5,840 bases of DNA from Opitutia bacterium (lineage in GTDB: Bacteria > Verrucomicrobiota > Verrucomicrobiia > Opitutales > Opitutaceae). The position numbers and the translations under genes are program-made. The stretch is from NCBI GenBank assembly GCA_003157575.1, contig PMKA01000332.1, positions 1-5,840 on the forward strand. Reading direction: 5' to 3'. The notes under the pieces were generated by a model. That model was not told the origin of the DNA and made no database searches. It saw only the letters and a program-made list of their open reading frames with translations. Each line of letters opens with the position of its first letter. Within the stretch, counting starts at the first letter, position 1. Shown here one piece after another: positions 1 through 5,441 of this stretch.

Positions 1-119
1 GGCTCGCCAATGCCGAGCGAGATCACGTCCTGCATCTTGGCCACGATCTCAAAGAAGTCGCGGATCCCGAATTTGGGCAGCGTGACGACGTGGCGGGCAA
101 TAAAACGGTTGGTATCCAT
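1..119 (-). CDS. PLP-dependent class I/II aminotransferase, N-terminal fragment
   Basis: Only the first 39 codons are present; the gene runs off the left edge. The start is ATG at 119-117 on the minus strand. The peptide begins MDTNRFIARHVVTLP, continues KFGIRDFFEIVAKM and ends ISLGIGEP. The pattern of a short leader, a GIR-[DK]-FF segment and then ISLG-[IV]-GEP is typical of the N-terminus of fold-type I aminotransferases of the aspartate/aromatic aminotransferase group, where the last motif lies near the substrate pocket. The catalytic lysine and the rest of the PLP site lie outside the window, so the amino-acid substrate cannot be named. The gene follows the Lrp/AsnC-type regulator on the same strand after a 93-bp spacer, which suggests co-transcription and control of amino-acid metabolism by that regulator. 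No clear Shine-Dalgarno sequence precedes the ATG. The family call is strong; the specificity is unknown. Confidence 0.87.
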   Translation of the reverse strand, partial: MDTNRFIARHVVTLPKFGIRDFFEIVAKMQDVISLGIGE

Positions 120-137
120 GGGATGGGGATGCGGTGC

Positions 138-192
138 CGCCCGCCGTCCGGGCGGGCGATGAGCGCTCTCATTGAGGGAGCGCGTCCGGACG
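138..192. other. GC-rich hairpin cluster between the regulator and aminotransferase genes
   Basis: Three symmetrical elements lie in the 93-bp gap (120-212). First, an 8-bp perfect stem pairs 138-145 (CGCCCGCC) with 151-158 (GGCGGGCG) around a 5-nt loop. Second, a stem pairs 163-170 with 176-183 around loop ATTGA; it has one G-T pair on the plus strand, which becomes a C-A mismatch in the minus-strand transcript. Third, a perfect 10-bp palindrome CGTCCGGACG lies at 183-192. None is followed by a T-run in the minus direction, so they do not look like classical intrinsic terminators. They could shape or process the bicistronic mRNA, or lower expression of the aminotransferase. The structure is seen in the sequence; the role is inference. 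Confidence 0.5.
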
Positions 193-212
193 GCGCGCGA
201 CCACGGTCAAGG

Positions 213-695
213 TCAGGGGGTCACCGTCAGCCGGCCGTTCTGCTCCGCCGGCATATCCATCAAATAGCCCTGCTCTTTATAGGAGCGGAGCATGAAATGG
301 GTCGAGGTCGAGATGACGCCTTCGATCGTGGAGAGTCTTTCGGACACGAATGAGGCGACCTTCTGCAGGCTCGAACCGGTCACAAACACGAGCAGGTCGT
401 AGCCCCCCGACATCAGATAGCAGGACTCCACCTCGTCAAAACGGCTGATCCGCTCCGCGAAGCGGTTGAACCCGCCGCCGCGCTCGGGCGTGATCCGCAC
501 TTCGATCACGGCGCGCACGGCGCCCGCGGCTTCCTTGGACAGGTCAAGCACCGGGCGCCAGCCAAGGAAGATATGCTCCTTCTTCAGCTGTTCCAGATGC
601 CCGTTGATCTCGCCCTCGGTCAGGTTCAACACTTGCGCCATCTGCGCTGTGCTGAGGCTGCCGCCTTCCAGCAGGAGTTTGAGTACCGGGTTCAT
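213..695 (-). CDS. Lrp/AsnC family transcriptional regulator
   Basis: This 160-residue protein is the usual size of an Lrp/AsnC regulator. Residues 1-50 form a winged helix-turn-helix (LLLEGGSLSTAQMAQVLNL, then EGEINGHLEQLKKE). Residues 58-140 form the RAM ligand-binding domain, opening with AVRAVIEVRITPE and containing SGGYDLLVFV (96-105), the conserved G-x-YD turn of the effector fold, then TIEGVISTSTHFMLRSYKEQG. Family members bind DNA as dimers or larger assemblies and sense amino acids. The reading frame stays open upstream to an ATG at 839, but the extra 48 residues are Pro/Arg-rich and unlike the family, so the ATG at 695 is chosen; it starts directly before the HTH. No good SD is visible. 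The next gene on the strand is an aminotransferase, a plausible target. An inverted repeat 15 bp upstream of the start may serve autoregulation. The effector is unknown. Confidence 0.88.
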   Translation of the reverse strand: MNPVLKLLLEGGSLSTAQMAQVLNLTEGEINGHLEQLKKEHIFLGWRPVLDLSKEAAGAVRAVIEVRITPERGGGFNRFAERISRFDEVESCYLMSGGYDLLVFVTGSSLQKVASFVSERLSTIEGVISTSTHFMLRSYKEQGYLMDMPAEQNGRLTVTP

Positions 696-860
696 AGGGA
701 ACGGCGATGTTTGCGAAAAACGCGCGCAAATCCACCCTAATCTTCCCGGAGGCGGTTCCACGGGCACGTCCGCCGCCAGACGGGAAAACAACCCAACTTC
801 GCGCCCCCCCTCATTTTTTCGTCGTTTCCTTGAGGACATTTCGACATTCTGCGGCCGACG
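696..860. promoter_or_regulatory. Divergent intergenic region between the Lrp-type and response-regulator genes
   Basis: These 165 bp separate the divergently transcribed regulator (minus) and response-regulator gene (plus), so promoters for both should lie here. Visible landmarks are an inverted repeat at 710-730, a run of seven C at 804-810, a run of six T at 814-819, and a repeated GACATT at 835-840 and 843-848 just ahead of the response-regulator ATG. I could not find a convincing pair of -35/-10 boxes with 16-18 bp spacing on either strand, and neither start has a clear Shine-Dalgarno sequence. Promoter content is inferred from the divergent layout only. Confidence 0.5.
710..730. promoter_or_regulatory. 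Inverted repeat TTTGCG-N9-CGCAAA, candidate operator
   Basis: Two perfect 6-bp arms, TTTGCG at 710-715 and CGCAAA at 725-730, flank a 9-nt spacer, giving a 21-bp dyad. It ends 15 bp before the ATG of the Lrp/AsnC-type gene (695) and lies in the divergent intergenic region. Lrp/AsnC regulators commonly repress their own genes through dyad sites near the promoter, so this is a reasonable autoregulatory operator. It does not match a specific published consensus that I can confirm, and 6-bp arms in GC-rich DNA can arise by chance. Confidence 0.35.
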
Positions 861-1601
861 ATGAAAATACTGATGGCGGACGATGATCGCATTTCACGTG
901 TCTTGATGCAGCGGATACTTGAGGCTGACGGCGATCACACTCTCACCATGGTCAACGACGGGGAGGAGGCCTGGCAGAAGCTCCTCACATCGCCCGAGCC
1001 GTTCGATGTCTGCCTGTTCGACATCATGATGCCCCGTCTCGACGGGCTCGCCCTGATCAGGCTGATGCGCTCCGACAACCGCTTCGTCTCCACCCCTGTC
1101 ATCCTCTGCACCTCGATCAACGACCGGACCACGGTGAGGAAGGCCGCGCTGCTCTCCGTCACCCAGTACATCGTCAAGCCGTACACACGGGAAAATGTGC
1201 TCGTTAAAATCCACCAGATCCAGAGCAACGCCGTCGACCCGCGTTCGATCGAGGACAGCGCGACCGTCTGCACCCGGCTCGGCGTGGATGCCGCAACGTA
1301 CCGGACGCTCCTGGAGGGCATCGTGCAGGAAGCCTGCGAATCGATGGAGCGGCTCCAGACCGTGCGGAGCCCGGCCGACAAGCAGGCGCTGCTGGGGCGG
1401 ATCAACGGATTGAAGGGCTCGGCGCTCAGCCTGGGCGCGCGGGCGCTGGCGACGCAACTGCGCGCGCTCGAGGAGACCCTCGAACGAATCGAGGTGAGGG
1501 ACGGACTGGCCCTGAGCGCGTCCGAGAAGATCATCGTCGCGGTCACCTTCCATGAAATCGCCATCCTGCGGAAACACCTCCAGCGCCTGCCGCCGGTTTG
1601 A
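861..1601 (+). CDS. Response regulator: CheY-like receiver with a degenerate HPt-like C-terminal domain
   Basis: This 246-residue protein has a receiver domain at about residues 1-122. The acidic pocket is D7-D8-D9 (the canonical pair is within it), the phospho-acceptor is D54 in CLFDIMMPRLDG, the switch Thr is T84 in VILCTS, and the conserved Lys is K106 in YIVKPY. All catalytic residues are present, so phosphorylation is likely. The C-terminal part, about 138-246, is helical and resembles a histidine phosphotransfer domain, with INGLKGSALSLGARALATQL at 181-200 matching the H-x-L-K-G-S-A core. The position of the phospho-histidine is Asn (N182), so it should not relay phosphate. There is no DNA-binding or enzymatic output domain. 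No partner kinase is in the window. The ATG at 861 starts directly at the first receiver strand; no SD is clear. The last 50 nt overlap the next gene. Output is probably by protein-protein contact, which is inference. Confidence 0.88.
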   Translation: MKILMADDDRISRVLMQRILEADGDHTLTMVNDGEEAWQKLLTSPEPFDVCLFDIMMPRLDGLALIRLMRSDNRFVSTPVILCTSINDRTTVRKAALLSVTQYIVKPYTRENVLVKIHQIQSNAVDPRSIEDSATVCTRLGVDAATYRTLLEGIVQEACESMERLQTVRSPADKQALLGRINGLKGSALSLGARALATQLRALEETLERIEVRDGLALSASEKIIVAVTFHEIAILRKHLQRLPPV

Positions 1602-3081
1602 GTCGGTCGAACTCGGAAGCAAGCTCACAAAGCAACAGTATGACGCCGGGCTGCCCGGGCTGCGGTCGCAGCTCCTCGATTCCCATTTCCAGCTCCGCGG
1701 GCAGAATTTCCCCGTCATCGTCATCATCTCGGGCGCGGACGGCGCCGGCAAGGGCGCGCTCATCCACCGCCTGAACGAATGGCTGGATCCGCGCGGCGTC
1801 GAGACGCACGCGTTCTGGAAGCCCAGCGACGAGGAGCTCGAGCGTCCGTCGTACTGGAAGTTCTGGCGCGCGATGCCCGGCCGAGGCCGCATCGGGATCT
1901 TCTTCCGGTCCTGGTACAGCGACCCCATTGTGAACCGGGTCCGCGGCAAGCTTAAGGGCGGCGGCTTCGACGCCGCGCTCGACCGCATCGCCGCGTTTGA
2001 ACAGATGCTCGTCGACGACGGCGCCGTCATCGTGAAGCTCTGGCTCCACCTCTCGAGGGCGGAGCAGAAGAAGGCGCTGAAGAAGCTCGACCGGACGAAC
2101 CGGATCACGCCGCTCGACTGGAAGAATTTCAAGAAGTACGACGAATTCATCGACGCCTCCGAGCGGGCGATCCGGAAGACCGACTCGGGCGCCGCGCCGT
2201 GGCACGTGATCGAGGCGACCGACCGGCGCCACCGCGAATTCACCGCGGGGGAGATCCTGCTGCAGGCGATCCGGCGGCGGCTGCCGAAGGAGGCCGCCAA
2301 ATCCGCGGATGCGGAAATCGTCTCCGCACCGAAGGAGAAGCCGCCCCGGCAGGAGGCCGCCGCGTCATCCGGCTCGGTGCTGGACCGGGTGGACCTCACC
2401 CAGAAGCTGACGGACAAGGAATATCGGGAGGCGCTCGGGGCATGGCAGACCCGCCTCGCGAAGCTCGCCTGGGTGGCGCGCGACAAAAAGCGCTCCATGG
2501 TCATGGTCTTCGAAGGATGGGACGCCGCGGGCAAGGGCAGCGCGGTCCGGCGCGTGACGCAGGCGATGGATCCCCGCCTCTACCGCATTGTCGGCATCGC
2601 CGCCCCGACGGACGAGGAGCGCGCCCAGCATTACCTGTGGCGGTTCTGGAGGCAGCTGCCCCGGGCGGGCTTCACAACGATTTTCGACCGTTCCTGGTAC
2701 GGCCGCGTCCTGGTGGAAAGGGTCGAGGGATTTACGCCGGAGGCGGCCTGGCAGCGCTCCTATCACGAGATCAACGAATTCGAGGAGCAGCTCGCCGGCC
2801 ACGGAATCCTGGTCAACAAGTTCTGGATACACATCAGCCAGGACGAGCAGCTGCGCCGCTTCAAGGAACGCGAGACCGTGGCGTACAAACAGTACAAGAT
2901 CACCGCGGAAGACTGGCGCAACCGGAAGAAATGGAACGCCTACACCCTTGCGGTGAACGACATGGTGACGCGCTGCAGCACGGAATTCGCGCCGTGGACG
3001 CTCGTCGCGGGCAACGACAAAAAGTTCGCCCGCGTGCAGATCCTGAAGACCATCGTTGGATCCCTTGAAAAGGAGCTGTAA
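1552..3081 (+). CDS. pap: Polyphosphate:AMP phosphotransferase, two-domain PPK2 family
   Basis: This 509-residue cytoplasmic protein has two tandem PPK2 domains, the layout of class II PPK2/Pap enzymes, which use polyphosphate to convert AMP to ADP. Domain 1 (about 16-245) has a Walker A-type loop GADGAGKG at 61-68, but the second motif reads FFRSWYS (117-123) instead of the FDRSWYG form. Domain 2 (about 276-509) has GWDAAGKG at 322-329, FDRSWYGRVLVER at 378-390, and a lid region with RFKERE and YKITAEDWRNR. In studied two-domain homologues the C-terminal domain is the catalytic one, which fits. A polar linker (about 246-275) joins them. The start is odd: homologues begin near M-F-E-S-x-ELG, but here that Met codon is CGG (1594-1596). 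No ATG, GTG, TTG or CTG lies closer in frame than the ATG at 1552, giving 15 extra residues and a 50-nt overlap with the response-regulator gene. Function is confident; the exact start less so. Confidence 0.93.
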   Translation: MKSPSCGNTSSACRRFESVELGSKLTKQQYDAGLPGLRSQLLDSHFQLRGQNFPVIVIISGADGAGKGALIHRLNEWLDPRGVETHAFWKPSDEELERPSYWKFWRAMPGRGRIGIFFRSWYSDPIVNRVRGKLKGGGFDAALDRIAAFEQMLVDDGAVIVKLWLHLSRAEQKKALKKLDRTNRITPLDWKNFKKYDEFIDASERAIRKTDSGAAPWHVIEATDRRHREFTAGEILLQAIRRRLPKEAAKSADAEIVSAPKEKPPRQEAAASSGSVLDRVDLTQKLTDKEYREALGAWQTRLAKLAWVARDKKRSMVMVFEGWDAAGKGSAVRRVTQAMDPRLYRIVGIAAPTDEERAQHYLWRFWRQLPRAGFTTIFDRSWYGRVLVERVEGFTPEAAWQRSYHEINEFEEQLAGHGILVNKFWIHISQDEQLRRFKERETVAYKQYKITAEDWRNRKKWNAYTLAVNDMVTRCSTEFAPWTLVAGNDKKFARVQILKTIVGSLEKEL

Positions 3082-3095
3082 ACAGCCGCGCCCAC

Positions 3096-3126
3096 GAGGT
3101 TGTCGGAACGCAAGTCCGACAGTCTC
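3096..3126. other. Strong hairpin in the pap-SulP intergenic gap
   Basis: Positions 3096-3107 pair with 3115-3126 around a 7-nt loop (ACGCAAG). The inner seven pairs, TGTCGGA with TCCGACA, are perfect. Two G-U pairs and three further Watson-Crick pairs extend the stem to 12. It begins 14 bp after the pap stop and ends 48 bp before the transporter ATG. No T-run follows on the plus strand (the next bases are CCAGCCC), and no clear T-run follows in the minus direction. It may stabilise the 3' end of the upstream mRNA, act as a weak terminator, or be one copy of a dispersed palindromic repeat. The fold is seen; the role is inferred. Confidence 0.55.
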
Positions 3127-3174
3127 CCAGCCCGCGTCCTCCGGCCCTTGCCCCTGAATTTTCGGCCTGACCCC

Positions 3175-5421
3175 ATGTCCGCCGAGCAACCCCGAGCACA
3201 ACCCCGCCGTCTGGAGACGCTGGCCGGCGATTTGTGGGGCGGCCTCGCCGCCGCGCTGGTGGCCCTGCCCTCCTCCGTTGCCTACGGAGTCTCCGTCTTC
3301 GCCCTGCTCGGTCCGTCGTTCCTCGGTCCTGGTGTGCGCGCAGGCATCATAGGGGCAATCGGCATCGGCGTCGTTGCGCCGCTTATCGGAGGCGCGCCGC
3401 GACTGATCTCCGCACCGTGCGCGCCGGCCGCGGCCGTGCTGGCCGCCCTGGCGACGAGCCTGCTGGCGGGAAACGGCGGCGTGGAGGGGGCGGTTTCCCC
3501 GGAACGCATCGCGGGGTTGTTTGTGCTGGTCGGGCTGCTCTCAGGATGCCTGCAGCTCGTCTACGGCTTCGTCGGCGGCGGCAGGCTCATCAAATACATC
3601 CCGTACCCGGTCGTTTCCGGATATCTGAGCGGCGTCGGCGTCGTCATTTTTCTCAGCCAGGTGCCGAAGTTTTTCGGCTGGCCCTCCGGCACGCACCCGG
3701 GCTCGGGATTGGCCACGCCTGCGCTCTGGCAGTGGCCCGCGGTTGTCGTCGGCAGCGCCACGGTCGCTGGAGCCGTGCTGGCGCCGCGGCTGACAAAGGC
3801 CGTCCCCGCCGCAATCCTCGGCCTGGCCGCGGGACTCGTCTCGTATTTTGTCATCGGCATATTCGAACCGGGACTCCTGCAGCTTGAACACAACAGGCTT
3901 GTCATCGGTCCTGTGGGCGGCGGCCTCGGCTCGATTCTGGGGGCGTTTTCCGGACAATGGGCCTCCCTCTCCGGATTTCACCTGTCCGACGTCCGCTCCG
4001 TGCTCATGCCGGCGTTGACGCTGTCGGTCCTGCTTTCGATCGACACGCTCAAGACCTGCGTCGTCGTGGACGCCCTTACGCGCGACCGGCACGACTCCAA
4101 CCGCACGCTTCTCGGCCAGGGCGCGGGCAACCTCGCCGCGGCCGCGCTCGGCGGAATGCCGGGATCGGGCACGATGGGGCCGACGCTGGTCAACGTGAAC
4201 AGCGGCGCGCGCACGCGCCTGTCCGGCGCCATCGAAGGGCTCTTCGTGCTGGCCGCATTCGCCGCCCTGGGAAGCTGGATCGCCTGGGTTCCGCTGTCGG
4301 CCCTGGCGGGCATCCTGATGGTCGTCGCGTTCCGGATGTTCGACTGGCACAGCTTCCTGCTGCTGCGCCAGAAGTCGACCGTCCTGGATTTCCTGGTGAT
4401 CGCAGCCGTGGTTGTCGTCGCGGTCGGCGGGAACCTGATCGCGGCCTCGGGCACCGGACTGGCGCTCGCCATCCTTCTTTTCATCCGCGAGCAGATCCGC
4501 AGCTCGGTCATCCGGCGGAAGATCAGCGGAGCGCACATCTCCTCCAAGCAGCACCGGCTGCCCTCGGAGCAGGCGCTGCTGGAGAAGCACGGGCCGGAGA
4601 TCACGCTCTGCGAGCTGCAGGGCAGCCTGTTCTTCGGCACGACCGACCGGCTCTTCACCGAGCTGGCGCCCGACCTGAAACAATGCCGCTTCCTCATCCT
4701 CGACATGCGCCGGGTGCAGTCGGTGGATTACACGGCCGCCCACCTGCTCGAACAATTCGAGGCCATCCTCAAGGAGCACGACGGCTACCTGCTCTTCAGC
4801 CGCCTGCCGGCCAGCCTGCCAAGCGGCCAGGACCTGAAGTCGTATTTTTCCCAGGTCGGCGTCACCGCGGCCCGGCAGAACGTCCGGGTGTTCGAGACGC
4901 TCGACGACGCGCTGCGCTGGACCGAGGACGAAATTCTTTCCGGAGCCCAGACGTCGCCGGCCGGAGGGGAGGCGCCGCTTGCGCTGGCCGAGATCGAACT
5001 GCTGCACAATTTCGAGGCCGACCAGATGCTCGACGCCCTCGCCTCCTGCGTCGTCGAGCGCTCGTGCGCGTCCGGAGAACCGGTCTTCCGAAACGGCGAC
5101 CCGGGAGACGAGTTGTATCTCATCCGCCGCGGGAGCGTCCGGATCATCCTGCCGGTCGGCAGCGGCGACCACCACAACCTGGCGTCGTTCGGCCGCGGGG
5201 ACTTTTTCGGCGAGGTCGCCTTCCTCGACCGCGGCATCCGCTCGGCGAGCGCGGTGGCGACGACCGCGACCGACCTGTTCGTGATCTCGCGCAGCAGGTT
5301 CGACGAGCTGTCCCGGGCGCACCCCCTGGTCGGGCTCAAGATGTTCGCGAGGCTGGCCCGCGCGCTGGCCATCCGGCTGCGCCGGGCCGACGGCGAACTG
5401 CGCGCCCTTTACGAGGCGTAG
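3175..5421 (+). CDS. SulP family anion transporter with STAS and cyclic-nucleotide-binding domains
   Basis: This 748-residue inner-membrane protein has three parts. Residues about 15-440 are highly hydrophobic, with many membrane segments and SulP features such as LISAPCAPAAAV (77-88) and the loop GGMPGSGTMG followed by NSGARTRLSGA (326-352). Residues about 465-585 form a STAS domain (ITLCELQGSLFFGTTDRLF, then LILDMRRVQSVDYTAAHLL); the site equivalent to the anti-sigma-antagonist serine region reads D518-Y519-T520. Residues about 607-735 form a cyclic-nucleotide-binding domain with the phosphate-cassette motif FGE (678-680) and R689-S690-A691, nine residues after the Glu as in protein kinase A regulatory subunits. 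SulP proteins carry sulfate, bicarbonate or other anions; the substrate here cannot be told. An upstream in-frame TTG at 3100 is rejected because it lies inside a hairpin and adds a Pro/Arg-rich leader unlike the family. It follows pap after 93 bp. Binding of cAMP or cGMP is inferred from motif. Confidence 0.92.
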   Translation: MSAEQPRAQPRRLETLAGDLWGGLAAALVALPSSVAYGVSVFALLGPSFLGPGVRAGIIGAIGIGVVAPLIGGAPRLISAPCAPAAAVLAALATSLLAGNGGVEGAVSPERIAGLFVLVGLLSGCLQLVYGFVGGGRLIKYIPYPVVSGYLSGVGVVIFLSQVPKFFGWPSGTHPGSGLATPALWQWPAVVVGSATVAGAVLAPRLTKAVPAAILGLAAGLVSYFVIGIFEPGLLQLEHNRLVIGPVGGGLGSILGAFSGQWASLSGFHLSDVRSVLMPALTLSVLLSIDTLKTCVVVDALTRDRHDSNRTLLGQGAGNLAAAALGGMPGSGTMGPTLVNVNSGARTRLSGAIEGLFVLAAFAALGSWIAWVPLSALAGILMVVAFRMFDWHSFLLLRQKSTVLDFLVIAAVVVVAVGGNLIAASGTGLALAILLFIREQIRSSVIRRKISGAHISSKQHRLPSEQALLEKHGPEITLCELQGSLFFGTTDRLFTELAPDLKQCRFLILDMRRVQSVDYTAAHLLEQFEAILKEHDGYLLFSRLPASLPSGQDLKSYFSQVGVTAARQNVRVFETLDDALRWTEDEILSGAQTSPAGGEAPLALAEIELLHNFEADQMLDALASCVVERSCASGEPVFRNGDPGDELYLIRRGSVRIILPVGSGDHHNLASFGRGDFFGEVAFLDRGIRSASAVATTATDLFVISRSRFDELSRAHPLVGLKMFARLARALAIRLRRADGELRALYEA

Positions 5422-5441
5422 CCGGCCTTCGCCGACCGGCT
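5420..5441. terminator. Hairpin between the convergent SulP and ahcY genes, possible bidirectional terminator
   Basis: The two genes end 19 bp apart. AGCCGG at 5420-5425 pairs with CCGGCT at 5436-5441, leaving a 10-nt loop. An alternative fold pairs CGGC (5423-5426) with GCCG (5431-5434) around CTTC. The arms overlap both stop codons (TAG 5419-5421 and the minus-strand TGA at 5443-5441). Its location suits a shared terminator, but there is no T-run on either side, so efficient intrinsic termination is doubtful. Confidence 0.35.

Noticed and set aside
711..743. TTGCGA ... TAATCT as a plus-strand promoter
   Set aside because: The boxes are separated by 21 bp, too long for a sigma-70-type promoter, and the -10 match is poor.
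696..839. Upstream extension of the Lrp/AsnC-type reading frame to an ATG at 839 on the minus strand
   Set aside because: The 48 added residues are rich in Pro, Arg and Gly, show no family resemblance and cross the divergent intergenic region; the ATG at 695 sits directly at the HTH.
835..848. Tandem GACATT copies (835-840 and 843-848) ahead of the response-regulator ATG as a regulator box
   Set aside because: Two 6-bp copies 8 bp apart are too short to separate from chance, and no matching promoter elements could be placed.
894..2534. Long minus-strand open frame of 546 codons opposite the response-regulator and pap genes
   Set aside because: It is antisense to two well-supported genes, has low-complexity Arg/Ser-rich composition typical of GC-rich shadow frames, and shows no recognisable domain.
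3100..3174. TTG start at 3100 for the SulP protein
   Set aside because: The codon lies within a strong hairpin, has no SD, and the added leader is Pro/Arg-rich; the ATG at 3175 gives a normal short N-terminus before the first membrane segment.
3541..5322. Long minus-strand open frame of 593 codons opposite the SulP gene
   Set aside because: Composition dominated by Arg, Ala, Asp and Gln with no domain pattern; the plus-strand frame has a complete, well-ordered SulP-STAS-cNMP architecture.
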